This document shows, piece after piece, positions 8,961-20,294 of a stretch of 38,756 bases of DNA (its first letter is position 1; every line of letters begins with the position of its first letter). A model generated the notes under the pieces. That model saw only the letters and a program-made list of their open reading frames with translations. It was not told the DNA's origin and searched no databases. Source of the DNA: Sperchopsis tessellata (taxonomy: Eukaryota; Arthropoda; Insecta; Coleoptera; Hydrophilidae); contig JAWQRN010000101.1 of the NCBI GenBank assembly GCA_033557685.1, positions 1 through 38,756 of the forward strand, in the 5' to 3' direction. The translations under genes and the position numbers were made by a program.

Positions 8961-11900
8961 TTGCTCCCTACCAACAGAAAATTTTACTGTAATTGTATCG
9001 TTTCTTGTTTAGACAATTATATTTTGTTAATGTTTTGATATGAACTTTCCGCATGAATAGAGCAACTTTTTTCTATGATAATATATTGAGTGGAGAAAAT
9101 GTCTTTTTCTAACTAGCAACAATTTGTTTATACAGAAAGTCTAAGATTACATCTGTTTTTATACTTCGCGCATATAACTAAATTATCGAAATGATTCATC
9201 CGCCTACTAAAGATTCAACATATATTTGACAACTACACCTAGAGTAGGATTAAAATTCTAAGCCAGAGAGTTTGCAATTTATTATCGATAAGATATTATG
9301 ACCTTTAAACTCTAGTTTTATGCCACTGCAAAAATATTAAAAAGAATTGTAGGCTATTTGAAAATATATGCAGAGAAAAACGTGTTTTATATGCCAGTTG
9401 TTAGGAAAAGATTTGTACATTTTAGACGAAAGAAGTTGCGAATGTATTTGAGCGATGCAAAGAAGGTAACGAAGGGAAGTACAGGAAACATATGGTGTTC
9501 AACGACTGATTAGCTAACTAACAATTTCCAGGAGAATACAATATTGATTTGGAAATGAATTACTTATGTAGAAAGGTAAGATATTACAAAAATAACTAGA
9601 ATAATGATAAATACAATGACAAAGGGTGGCAGATTATTAGTATGAATATATAGATGTTAAAAATTTGATATCTCAAAAAGGAGCAAGGAAGATATTGAAA
9701 AAAGCTATAGGCCTCATTTATAAGTACAACTTGTAAATTATCTTACGCCATTTTTGTTTTCTGGTATGAGGAAACTTTAAACTTTAGGGTCAGTCCACGT
9801 CAAATCAACACAGCCTACTATCTTACATACTTATAAATTTATGAAACTTTGTATATTTGATCAGTAGAATTAAATAAGACTATTTACAAAATTTCAGAAA
9901 TATATGCTTAGTAATTTCCTAGATATGGCATTTGAATTTTTTAAATAAGTCAAAATTTATTTATTATAACATATTGAATCATTAAAATTAAAATTACTCT
10001 GCAATATAAAATTGATACCAAATTAAAGCTAATTAACTCAGCTTAATGTACAACACAAGTAGTTTTGTAAAAGATTTCATTATTTGAATACTAAAAAAAA
10101 TCAAAATTGAATTTTTCAAAAAGCTGTCTTTGTTGTTCATTGCTATGTTATTCAGTTAACTACAAATTTTCATTTTAGCAGTGAAAATACTATAATAGTT
10201 ACAATTAAATATATGTACCATTCGGATTGCTAAAATTATATTGGGTAAGCTATAAATATATATTTTCAAATATAAAAAGGTGTAGAGTAATCTTTTTTAA
10301 TTTAAAGTATATTTTAAAATAATTTGTTAGGAGAAAACTAGATTTTATGCAATTAAAATGGTATTTATATATTTGCAAAATTCACTTCGATACAAAATTT
10401 TAAGAGAGGTTTGTTTCTTGAAAACGTGACATTTGGTATTAGTGTATAAATGAATGTATTGTATCTGGTGTACTTATAAATTGTACTATAATGCGTGACG
10501 TCATTTCATGTTATTTGAAATAAAAAAATGGCTATTGCTATAGTTGTTGAAAAACAAAGTTGTATGTTTCTGGACTTATAGAAAAGCTGATAGAATTATG
10601 TACATATTGCCTTTATTATCTAGTTAATTACTATCAAATCTGTTCATGTTGTCCAAAATAATAATTAAAATACAAACACTTGTAAACTGTACTAGAGCAA
10701 ATGATAAATATTATGGAATATGGTTATTAGAGTATGTTATCTCTTGGATACGAATGATGAACCTTGTAATAAAACTATTAATAATAAAAATATTTATTGA
10801 AAACAATTTCCACAAATAAACTGCGCTCATGACAAGCTAACTTGGGGATCATATTAGCCACGAATGACCACCTGTCTGAAGGTGTCTCTCAGGTGTCCTT
10901 AATTGTTATAGATGAAAACGTCTATGTTGCCATAATTGTATGAAAATTGTTCTTTATATTCTTATTTCCTAGATCAAGGAAATCAATTTGGCCTCTTCTG
11001 CAATAACGAACCAACGGACATGCATATAATTTTAAGAAACTAGGGTTTTAAAGTGTCCCATTTCTAGTTAAATAATAATATTGAAAAGAAATTCTATTGA
11101 AATTTTTCAATCGAATCCTTTATCAATATTGTGTCATATGTGATATCCAGGTGTGCCGAATAAAAACCGTACTGTATCTCAAGAAGTAAATCGTAAGATA
11201 GTACGCGATTACATAATTGTACGGACATACGTCTTTCACATGCTAGCATGGACAGGAAAAATACTGATAGGTTTAATCCGAAACATTCGTTGATCCGTTC
11301 AGTTTCATGATTGGAATATTGTATGTTTATGGTTTGTATGATTGTGGTCTGAACGAAAAAATTATAAGTAACATAATTTTGCATTAGCTTCTAACAAATA
11401 GACAAAAAAATATTAGTGAGGAAAATATACACAGAAATGCATGAAATAGATAAATTAACGTCAAATTAGGGTTACCTCGAAAATACTGTACAAAACTGAT
11501 TTGTGTATTTTGCTTTATTATTTATAAGTGATATTCAAATCGGTAATTTGCCAATTTGACATAATACGTTCGATTGCCTCTTAATATAACGTGATTATGC
11601 CAGTAATACTAAATTCATTATTAATAATTGATAGGGATGAAATGTGACACTCACTTGAATCACTCATTATTATATACAGAAATAAACTAGATTATATTGA
11701 TCAAAACTAATACTGTAATTAGTGGTGTTAGTGAATGATTAAAATAACTAGAAATAAATTCTACCAGCAGCTACATTACATACGGAATACTTGTTTTCAC
11801 ACCTTCTAAATATTTACATTCCAGGTAACAAAATTTATTTTGAGAAATACGCTTCGCTTCCGCTAAAGATAGAACATCAAACAAGATAACGAAATACATA

Positions 11901-12230
11901 AAAGTTCGTACCGGAAAAGTACCTATTACGATAGAAAGTTGTTTTTGTATTTAACTATCCCTACAACAACCATTGTTAAGAGGATTTTACCATAGAAATA
12001 TTAGTAGTGTTAAGTTTCATATATACAAATACTCTCTTTGCTATATGTAATATAAATTGGATTAAAAGTTTATGTGAAGGCATATTTTTAAAATGGTGTA
12101 TATGAACAATTATATGGGTGATTAAAACTGCTGCGAAATGAGTACAGGTATTACAAAGAGACAGATAAATATAATTTTATTAAATTTGTGCTTGGATTAA
12201 TAAGCATTACTCTTTTACACACATAACACA
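8961..12230. other. Long AT-rich stretch without recognised gene
   Basis: No domain, RNA gene or strong repeat recognised over 3.2 kb. A 96-codon minus-strand frame at 11094-11384 is the longest candidate. Its product has no motif I know and there is no supporting context, so I do not call it a gene. Confidence 0.5.
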
Positions 12231-12237
12231 AGAAGAT

Positions 12238-13290
12238 TTATGGAATTGGAAGATGAGCTAAACCACATAAAGTGGGATATCGTGGGCATAAGCGAGGCAA
12301 GACGACGAGGAGAAGATCAAATATTTCTTAAATCAGGAAATCTATTCCACTACAGAAGCTAATAAAACACTTATCTAGGTAATTTGGCAGGCCGGCAGTA
12401 ATGGCCAGTCATAAAGAACTTCATTGAAAGGTTTATAGAATATAACAAACCTCTGATCCTGGTTTACATTGATTTTGAAAAGGTGTTCGACTCTGTTAAG
12501 GTTTGGGCGATAATGGAGCTCTGAAGCAAAGTAAAATAGACTACAGATATTCGTCGCTGATCAAGCATATCTACAAAAATGTAACGTCCTCTAAAGAACT
12601 TCATGAAATTACCAATAAAATCAACATAAGCTATGGAGCCAGACAAGGTGATACATTAGAATACGTCTTTAAGAGCTTGAGTTGGGAAGAAATGGAAATC
12701 AACATCGATGGCGAAAGATTGACGACATAGTGTTGATTATAGATAACTTTCGTGAAACATAAAACATGCTCAGTATACTACACGAAGCTTCAAACAAAAT
12801 AGGTCTAAAAATTAACTTCGATAAGTCCGGACTACTGACTAACATCGTTTTGAGCGAAAAATGAACTATCAACAATATACACATTGAACAAGTCGAAGCT
12901 TATAAGTACCTGGGTCATGAAATAAGCATAGACAGGGACAACCAAATGTGCGAAAGCCAGAAGAGAATCCGTTTAACGTGGGTAGAATTCGGAAGGTTGA
13001 GACATATCCAATTCACAATGAAGTAATAAAACTAAGATCAGGAGTACTGGATCTGATCCAGAGAGTATTGTGGTTGAAGTGAAACTGGTCCGAACATGTC
13101 GCTAGAAGATAGGATGAACGTTGGACAAGGAAAATCCTTGAATGACCTAGAGATTCGCAAAGAAGTAAAGGTCGGTCACCAACTAGGTGGACAGACGATA
13201 TAAAGAGAGCCGTTGGAAATTGGATACTGGCAGCGCAAGATAGAGTTGAATGGATACTATTAGAGAAGGCCTATGGGCTGATATAGAATC
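12238..13290 (+). mobile_element. RTE-type LINE relic (endonuclease start and RT, internal deletions)
   Basis: The first segment (12,241-12,360) reads WDIVGISEARRRGE and LKSGNLF, the N-terminal part of the apurinic-type endonuclease of RTE-clade LINEs (often mis-annotated as craniofacial development protein 2-like). The rest of the endonuclease and the start of the RT are deleted. RT resumes near 12,420 with FIERFIEYNKPL, LVYIDFEKVFDSV (motif A, first catalytic Asp kept) and SYGARQGDT (motif B). At 12,715-12,745 the active site survives only as DDIVLI: the residues normally before the Asp pair are deleted and the frame is broken. KYLGHEIS follows near 12,905, and SPTRWTDDIKRA with AQDRVEW closes the C-terminus near 13,175-13,255. 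Multiple stops make it inactive. The clade call rests on the characteristic endonuclease start and the C-terminal TRWTDDI box. Confidence 0.87.
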
Positions 13291-13299
13291 TTGAATAAA

Positions 13300-14340
13300 A
13301 CTGCAGAAGAATTGAAAAAAAATACTCAAATTTGGAAGTATATTTTTTTGAATATCCACATTATGGTTTACAAAATTAGACTTGTTAAAAAGCGAATAGT
13401 TTTATTTTAAATATGAACAATAATTTTGCCGAATGTTATAATTCAGTTTTGTTTTTTTTTTACGGAAAAAATATGCATAATATAGTGAAGTCTCAGAAAA
13501 ACATTGCTGTTATCCAAATTTTATCCGAAGAATACCGCAGTATAGCCCGATATCCAGTCTCCTGGTATTCAAACAATCTTTTTTATGCAATATTTAATAT
13601 AAAATCTTCTATACACTGCAACTATCATTTTTTAATATTTTTATCAATAATAGCCTAAGGTCAAGTTTTTTTAAACATTAATTGGTAAATGGATACTTTC
13701 CCGATCGCAATATAATTTCTTCAGGAAAGTTTTTTTTACTTTATCCCGAACATGTAATTAAAGATTAATGTCTAATTTGTGGAATTCACATTTCAAACAT
13801 GCATAGAACATAAAGGCATGAAACTATTATTAGAAGCAACTCAAATAATTCTTAGTTACCACAAGTTGTTGTTATCTTGAAATCTTGTCAGTTAATGGTG
13901 TCGGACGCGCATTATTGTGGGTATAGAAAATTACGCTCGCATCAAAGCCGCGTACATATGAACGCCGGTGCATTCTGTTAGCTGCTAAATTTATTTTAGA
14001 ATTTTGGTAGCATTTGAAGCATTGGCGGTCAACGGGACACAAATACAAATCCGAGTTTGATGTTGGTTCTAGTGGCAAATACACCTATATGTAAACTTTA
14101 TTATGTAGATTTACGATGTTACTTATTAGTTTTGCTTTTCGAAAATAATTGTTTAAAATATTTCGTAGCACATTTAAATTAACACACTACTGTTTTCAAA
14201 ACAATTTTGATTTACTAACAGTGGCGTAATTAAGGGGTGGAATGAGTCGTCATTTGCCATGACACCATGGTTAGCTTAAGGCTTTTGTAGGATTATATAT
14301 TTATATTCAGGGTTAGTTAAAATTAAAGAACACCTAAATA
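13300..14340. other. Stretch without recognised gene
   Basis: An 81-codon frame at 13,413-13,658 and a 70-codon minus-strand frame at 13,872-14,084 have no recognisable domain. The latter lies in a locally GC-richer patch (13,900-14,060). Confidence 0.45.
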
Positions 14341-14371
14341 TTTCTTAAACTGTAAAAATCTAGCCAAATTT

Positions 14372-14545
14372 TTAATACACAGGATGTTCATTTTATTATG
14401 GGAATAGTGTTTAGTTTGCTTTTTTCAAACAGGATACCCTATATATTTTTACATCATTGAATTTTAAAATTAATTTCAAGAAAAATTTGTAAAAATCATT
14501 TCTTTTTTAATAAATCCCTTTATTTTTGAGCTACAAGCATATGAA
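14372..14545 (+). repeat. Left terminal inverted repeat
   Basis: It pairs with the right arm at 15,937-16,102. Shared landmarks are ACACAGGATGTT, TTTTATTATG, GTGTTT, AGGATACC (AGGACACC in the partner), TATATATTTTT, AAAATTAATTT and GAGCTACAAGCAT (GAGTTACAAGCAT in the partner). Confidence 0.85.
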
Positions 14546-14824
14546 TATTTCTTCTTAGTTTTAACCAAAAGGTTAGCTAGAATAACAAAAACAATTAAAT
14601 AATATAATAGAAAATAATCAAACTGTCAGCACTGGATGGCTTGATAATACCCAAATCTCCTTAACTTCACTTAAATAATTGATATATTGTAATTTAAATG
14701 ACAGTTCCAAATAAAAGTTAGTAGTGAGTTTCTATCAAAAGAGACTCTCCTCTTAAGAAAAGGTAAATAAGAATACAAAAATAATATGAAATCAATTACA
14801 ATTAGCAATATTTAGCTAAAAATT

Positions 14825-15840
14825 AATCAACTGACCGAAATGAGCTGATAACTTTGTTATTGATTATTGGAATTGATAATAGAAGGTTGAGAGTTGCAAG
14901 AAATTTGTTTAAGGAAATGGTTCAAAATAAAAGCCTTATAAGTGTTAGTACTGTAAAAATAACCTTAGATCGTTATGACAATGTATATTCCATAAACAAT
15001 GCGAGGGGAGCTGGTTGATCAAAAACTGCAACCACTCTAGAACAATCGCATGAAATAATGGAGCGAACTGTAGAGTCCTAAAATTAGTACAAAACAGCTT
15101 GCATTATATCACGGGTTGAGTAAAACATCAGTTCGTAGAATTCTTAAAAAAGAAAAAGCACCTTATAAGTGTCCAATTAATTCACAAATTGATGGGAGAC
15201 GACCTAGATAAGAGAATGGAATTTTAAAAATTTAATTAAATAGTAATCCTGCCATTTGAGAATAAATTATTTTCACATGAGGCCACATTATATTTAAATG
15301 GGTCAGTAAACAAACACAATTGCAGGTCTTGGTCAAGAGAGAACTCGTATTGGGCTGAGTAAATTCATATTCAATATCCTCAAAAAGTTAACATTTGCTT
15401 AGATATCATTGGAAACAGATTAGTAGGTCAATTTTTTAATGAAGGCACATTTACATCTGCTATCCGTAACATCTTCAACAAAGAACATATAAATAGAGTC
15501 TGGCTCCAACAAGATGGAGTCCCGCCTCATTATGGTGTCCAAGTTTGAAACTATTTAAATACAGTGTTTCTGCAAAGGTGGATTGGAAGGAGATGATTCA
15601 TTCAGGTCACCAAGATTGCCGGATATATAGATATTAAATTTGTCAATTTGGGGACACCTGCAATCGAAAGGTTATACCAATAGGCCACAAAAAATCGAAG
15701 AGTTAAAGCTGAAGATTCGTGAGGATGTTCAAAATATTAACATTTATAAAACTGTTTACGAGAACTTGCGGAGATGTTGGGGCATTGTTGAGCTGCTCAG
15801 GGTTGGCAGTTCGAACATTTATTCTAATTTTATTTAATTG
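14825..15840 (+). pseudogene. Tc1/mariner-like transposase, decayed
   Basis: The N-terminal helix-turn-helix region is visible at 14,870-15,060 with ISVSTVKITLDR and KTATTLEQS. TSVRRILKKEKAPYKCP follows near 15,125-15,170. The catalytic core has SHEATLYLNGSVNKHNCRSW, in which the first catalytic Asp is replaced by His (codon 15,276-15,278). QQDGVPPHYGVQV keeps the second Asp (15,513-15,515). The RSPRLPDI region keeps the third Asp (15,622-15,624) but in another frame. The C-terminal part WGHLQSKGYTNRP and KIEELKLKIREDV runs to about 15,735 within the open frame 15,640-15,837. Large stretches between the first and second Asp are missing or unreadable. The protein would have cut and joined element ends in the nucleus; this copy cannot. 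Confidence 0.85.
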
Positions 15841-15936
15841 TTTGGATTTTTATTTTGTTATTTTTCTTAACAGTTCGGTTAAAATAGATGTGTATGTATG
15901 TGGGGTAAAATCTTTAATTTTAAGTTTAGGAGTTTT

Positions 15937-16102
15937 GACTAAATGCTTGTAACTCCAAAATAAAACGTTTTATAAAAAGCGATTTTTGCAAAAGTTTCTT
16001 AAAATTAATTTTAAAATTTAAAAATATATACGGTGTCCTATTTAAAAAAACAAATCAAACACAATTTTCATAATAAAATAAACATCCTGTGTATTAAAAT
16101 GT
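15937..16102 (-). repeat. Right terminal inverted repeat
   Basis: Reverse complement of the left arm at 14,372-14,545. It ends CATCCTGTGTATTA, giving the same element terminus as the left side. Confidence 0.85.
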
Positions 16103-16532
16103 CTAGATTATCGCTTGCTTAAGTCCAAGAAAACATTTTTTACGATTTCAGAAATTTTGCGTTTTGCAAATTGTTGACTATCCTTGTATAAGGGGCCCAC
16201 TAAAAGTTTTTTGCCAGGAGTCCACTATTGCTAGTTACACCATTTGCATAATTGATTATAAAAAATATTTTATTTGGAAAAATAATACATTAATAAATGG
16301 AAAATCATATAACAATAAAAAACTTTTTCTATTTTGGGGGACTTCATCTTGGTTCATAATAAAAGTTGTTTTATTATAAGAACTATTTTGTCTGTACAAT
16401 CATACCTTGGCAGCAAGTATTGCCTTATGGTTTTAAAAACCCAGTGTAGTATCTAGAATAATACCTTAGTATCTAATTTAATTTTTTTGATTATTGCTGC
16501 TGTTAATTACACTCTGGCAAGTTCTCACCGGC

Positions 16533-16772
16533 TATTTGTTTATTTAACGTCGGCTTATTTCTACTGCTATGGTTAATCACCGACGCCAGGGATTAGGCTC
16601 CCTTATCCGGGAATTTTGCCGCATCCAGTGTTCCAACTGGAATTGGTGTCTTTTTCGTGCACTTGGTCTTAATTTTACCTACAATACATTGTACCCACCG
16701 TTTTACGGCCCTCCCGGAAAACGAGCGCTAGAAAGAGCCTAGTACTTAGCCACTGAGCTAAGAGACGGCTAC
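16533..16772 (-). mobile_element. tRNA-derived SINE
   Basis: Read on the minus strand the element begins GCCGTCTCTTAGCTCAGTGG. TAGCTCAGTGG (16,750-16,760) is a perfect RNA polymerase III box A. GCTCGTTTTCC (16,716-16,726) sits where box B (GGTTCGANTCC) should be, about 34 bp on. A non-tRNA body follows, then a conserved tail TGGCGTCGGTGATTA, CAGTAGAAATAAGCCGACGT and AAATAAACAAATA. The tail recurs at 23,985-24,066, where it ends in a (CAA) run, showing this is a dispersed family. Box B is degraded and the head cannot fold as a full cloverleaf, so it is a SINE and not a tRNA gene. The parent tRNA cannot be named with confidence. Confidence 0.8.
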
Positions 16773-16779
16773 ACTGGAT

Positions 16780-17125
16780 ATTTATTCTTATAGTTTTAAC
16801 ATATTATTTTGATCGGTAATATTTGTAATTCGTATAGTATAATATAGATGGGCTTGAATTTACTTTTTTACAGTGGACTTCTGTCAGATGCGACAAAGTT
16901 ATGCCTGCCATACAATGATTAATAAAATACAAGAATGTTTACAATATTCCTATGTAAGCATATATTGGTTAGTAACTTAGCTAATAAACAAATACTATTT
17001 ATAACATTTTGTTTATGATTTTTGATATTTTTAAACTGATTCGAAGAAAATATGAACAGAATTAAATGGCACTGAGAACAATTTAAGAATAGATCATAAA
17101 AAAGTTCTTACAGAGCATGTCAAGC
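16780..17125. other. AT-rich stretch without recognised gene
   Basis: Nothing recognisable between the SINE and the long direct repeat. Confidence 0.5.
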
Positions 17126-17129
17126 AACC

Positions 17130-17630
17130 TCAAGCAACTATAAACGCCGCTCCAACTACTCCTCGACACTGCATAAACATATACTTAAGTTATTCTAGTT
17201 AATTCTGGATCTAGGAGTCGACAGATTTGCGTGGACCTTATAGAAGGACTAAACGGTATATATGCTAAGCCTGACGCAGAATCTCCAAAGAAATTACCCA
17301 AATTTATATCCATACCTCGAACACCTCATTAAATAGCAGCCTTCGGTGACGCGGGAAAATTCCCCAAACTCCTTTATTATCCACTAGACTAAAGTCTGAC
17401 TTATGTGGCCCTTATACAAGGACAAATCGGTATGTCAGACTATCTAATAGTAAATACAAGGGGCCCCTGCGTACATCTACAGCTTGCGTCAACGTGAATG
17501 TGTCACAACTCTCAACCAAATCAAACATTGTCTAAAGTCATATAAAGTCATCTGTCCCGCACTCGATAAAATATATGTAATTATAAAACAAAAGAGCACT
17601 AGCCATGAACATATTAAATACCGTAAGAAT
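17130..17630 (+). repeat. Long direct repeat R2, left copy
   Basis: It matches 21,400-21,830 in the same orientation. Landmarks in order are TTGCGTGG.CCTT.TAGAAGG, AAACGG.ATAT, CTGACGCAGAATCTCCAA (GTGACGCAGAATCTCCAA in the partner), CAGCCTTCGGTGA, TATTATCCACTA and TCAGACT.TCTAAT. The repeat is internally doubled: the GTGG.CCTTATA.AAGGAC.AAACGGTAT unit occurs at about 17,233 and again at about 17,401. Homology fades into AT-rich sequence near 17.63 kb. Confidence 0.75.
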
Positions 17631-18448
17631 AATGTAAAATATTAATGAATAATAAAACTAAAATGAAGTAAAAGTCGCAGAGTAAAGAATAATAAATATA
17701 ATCAAGTGATATGCCCGACGTGTAAAGGCTCGCTTATTGTTAGTGTTTAAAAGTCAACTACCCTTTAACCACAACGTACCCCGAAATTTATAACTGCAAA
17801 CTGGCAACGTGTACATGGGTCGTGTAACAAGGCATGCAAAGACCCCTAACTTTCACCGTCAAAGAAGAAACAAATAGCTGAAAGAAAATATAAAATTACT
17901 TATAAATAATCAGATTCGTTATTAATTATATTATATTCTTCTAATAAAGCTTTACTAAAATAAAATAGTATACAGACCTGTGTTCTATACGTTGTAATTT
18001 GGTAGGGCCTAGCATGATCAATATAAAGCCTAAGTTGATGGTGATTTTTTTTTTATTTCTGTACTCCATCCAACTGAAAGGATGGAAAAAATTTAAAATC
18101 GTAAATGTTCTTCCGGGCCTTGTTCAATTGGAAGTATGAATTTTTGTCTGTAGTATTATGATAATTGGGGTACATTTTTGCAGTTCCTTAACTAAACATT
18201 CCATTCTGCTTCAATTTAAATTTATTTTTTGGTTTTGATTGTTTTGGTCTATTATTTAAAAAACTTTCTTTGGAATTTTTGTCTTGTTTTATTACATTTT
18301 TATATTCATTCTTCTTTGTGACTTTCGTTGAAATTATTTATTAACTGTTTATCATGTTCTATGTTGAAGAGTGCGTCTGTTCCTAAGTGACCTTTCGTTA
18401 TTTCGCATGATTTTAAGTTTGTAGCAGAGTGAATACTGTTATCTGAAA
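17631..18448. other. AT-rich stretch, possibly 3' part of the gypsy relic
   Basis: No clear domain. On the minus strand this is where the C-terminal part of an integrase and downstream sequence would lie. Confidence 0.35.
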
Positions 18449-18995
18449 CTACAAAAGCAAAGTATACTTTATTATCGATAGGGTTGTGTTTATAAATATT
18501 TTGATTGCTAAATTCGGATGTGTTCTATTAAGGCCTAATGAAACAGTTGAATAATTCCATTTGAATCGGAGTTTTTGTACAAATAAATAAATATTTACTT
18601 TATGTTCTAGCAATTGTTTTACTAATGAATTTCTAAATTCAGGACCACTGTCTGATGTTACTTGTTCGCGTATAAAATATTTCAATAATTTATTAGCTCC
18701 TTCATAAACTTGTACATATTATGAAAATGAGTCAATTATACTTACAAATTTTGTTTTCTCAAGTATTTCACTGTTATTTTAAAGGGTCTAGTTACATGAA
18801 AATGCAATTTTAAAGAGTTTCTATCGTATTTTGTTACATATTCGACAATAATTGTTAAAACAAGTCTGCATTAATTTAATTTGGTTAGGCCAATACAAAT
18901 TATGTATTATTTGATTTATAAAATAAAGGTGATATTTACGTTTGATTTTACATATTCTTACTGATTTTGATAATGAATTTTTAATTTTTTTTAAA
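18448..18995 (-). pseudogene. Gypsy-type (Ty3) integrase relic
   Basis: Read on the minus strand, an HHCC-type zinc-binding region comes first, with a YWPN box near 18,880-18,895 and a C-x2-C pair near 18,845-18,870. The catalytic core follows with an IIDSFS box near 18,725-18,740 and TSDSGPEFRNS near 18,630-18,665, where the second catalytic Asp lies. Downstream an NRTHPN/EHIRI-like region near 18,510-18,535 corresponds to the ERFHSTL..H part. A 78-codon frame at 18,449-18,685 is open; the rest is in other frames with stops. The domain order and boxes are those of gypsy-class pol. It sits directly downstream (minus sense) of an LTR-like segment, so it may come from a second copy or from a rearranged one. 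Confidence 0.8.
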
Positions 18996-19049
18996 TTATC
19001 TTTTGAAAAGTATTTAAGTATATTTTAATTGTTTTTAGTAATGTAATGT

Positions 19050-19290
19050 TTTTACGGGTTCACACATATCAGTTCAAAATGTATTTATTTTAAAGTATTA
19101 GTTTACATTAACACAATGATAAGTTATACGACTGTTTTCTAATTGTTATATTTAATGCGACATGTCTAACTGAATCCGCAGAGATCGGTAACGGGGTATC
19201 GACTTCAACTCCCTCCCTGATTGTAGTGGCGGTGTTTATATAGCCATATGAAAGAAGGCGGGAGAACACTATGGATTACACAGCCTTTCT
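19050..19290 (-). promoter_or_regulatory. LTR-like segment with TATA box and poly(A) signal (minus strand)
   Basis: On the minus strand GGCTATATAAAC (19,234-19,245) is a good TATA box in a locally GC-richer region. It is followed about 150 bp later by AATAAA (19,084-19,089) and then GTGTGAACCCG. This promoter-then-polyadenylation layout is that of an R-U5-containing retroviral LTR. It lies just downstream of an env-like segment in the same orientation, where a 3' LTR belongs. No second copy was found in the window, so the LTR call is inference. Confidence 0.5.
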
Positions 19291-19399
19291 TATAAATTAT
19301 TTATTATACGTTCTTTTCTTTTTCTGTATTGAAACTATGAAAATTACATTTTCAGGTATTATTAGAGCTGTATGTATTATATAAATTAAAATAAGATTC

Positions 19400-20160
19400 T
19401 TATTTTAGTTTAAATTCATCAAACGTATTTATTACTATAAGCAGTTTTCTGTTTGTTCTGTATTGAACATAATACTATTAGAATCTATCATTTGGTCATA
19501 TTCGTCAATCATTTCAAGAACTTGAGAGTTGCTCCTATTACAAATTCTTGTTATATTCGCATAGTGTATTTTTTTGTGTTAAACATATTAAAATTACATA
19601 TTTGATATGTTTGTCTTCACCGACTTATCCTGTTAGAAGGGGTTATGTCAAGTCTATAAAAAAATTAGATACTCTAAATTTTCGAATAGTGCCCAAAATT
19701 TAATAATTTGCTACAGTTTTTACATTTTGATATTTCTAATTTATATATTTTTATGTATATCACTAATTTCACCCACCATAATATTTATGACCTGCAGTAT
19801 TCTCAGCCGTACGACATTATTATTTTGTATAGTGGGATACGTTTAGTTAATATATTAATTTTTAAATCAACATTTGCATTGAGTAATTTTAAATTATCTA
19901 AACCTAATAAAAGTAAAAGAGGTTGTGGAACTTATTTAAGTGAAATTTTAAGAGACTTTATTTTCTTTAAATATCTGCAGAACTGAAACATGGCACTATT
20001 ATGTCCTATTGAACTACTATGTGTTGTGGAGATTTGAAAAGTGTGTTTTTCATTTAAATTTCTTAAGTCGTTATGAAATATCTGTAGATTATTTAAGTTA
20101 TTTTCGAGAGCCGTTGTATATGGTAATTCACTGTCATCATTAGTTAAATTCATTAACACA
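19400..20160 (-). pseudogene. Errantivirus env-like (baculovirus F-type) relic
   Basis: The minus-strand frame at 19,932-20,159 starts with a segment resembling the conserved region just after the furin site of F-type envelope proteins carried by insect errantiviruses (gypsy class). That is an Asn-Leu-x-Asn-Asp-Asp box, then a heptad-rich stretch with repeated Asn and Leu. Further minus-strand coding-like segments lie at about 19,440-19,560. Stops and frameshifts interrupt it and no complete signal peptide or transmembrane segment can be read. Placement before an LTR-like segment agrees with the gag-pol-env-LTR order. Identification rests on a short similarity read by eye; a random coiled frame is the alternative. 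Confidence 0.45.
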
Positions 20161-20212
20161 AATTGGTATCTGGCTGACTACCTACAATATTATCCTGAAG
20201 GCATTCTGGAGT

Positions 20213-20290
20213 AGGGAAGCCAGACGTCCCGCAAAGGGAGGGACCGTCCCGCATGTCAATATGTCCCGCACGAGCTTTCAAATGTCCAGG
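20213..20290. repeat. Cluster of (A/C)GTCCCGC motifs
   Basis: GACGTCCCGCA, GACCGTCCCGCA, ATGTCCCGCA and AATGTCC occur within 70 bp, next to CCAGACGTCCCG. It looks like the end of a non-autonomous DNA element, but I found no partner end. Confidence 0.35.
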
Positions 20291-20294
20291 TGGC

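Larger units (their letters stand above)
14345..16112 (+). mobile_element. Tc1/mariner-like DNA transposon with long terminal inverted repeats
   Basis: The ends are inverted repeats of about 170 bp. The left runs from TAATACACAGGATGTTCATT (about 14,372) to about 14,545. The right is its complement from about 15,937 to 16,102. Similarity may continue outward to about 14,345 and 16,112. TA dinucleotides flank the CACAGGATGT start on both sides, as expected for TA target duplication. The arms differ at many positions, so the copy is old. The enclosed transposase is described separately. Long inverted repeats with a single transposase gene fit a complete but decayed element of about 1.75 kb. Confidence 0.87.

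Noticed and set aside
9785..9815. GGGTCAGTCCACGTCAAATCAA as a transposon end
   Set aside because: No inverted partner seen within several kb and no internal element sequence.
11094..11384. 96-codon minus-strand frame as a gene
   Set aside because: No recognised motif; composition does not stand out; no neighbouring coding remains.
16690..16772. Possible tRNA gene on the minus strand
   Set aside because: Box A is perfect but box B is degraded and no cloverleaf with a 7 bp acceptor stem can be drawn; the shared tail shows it is a SINE.
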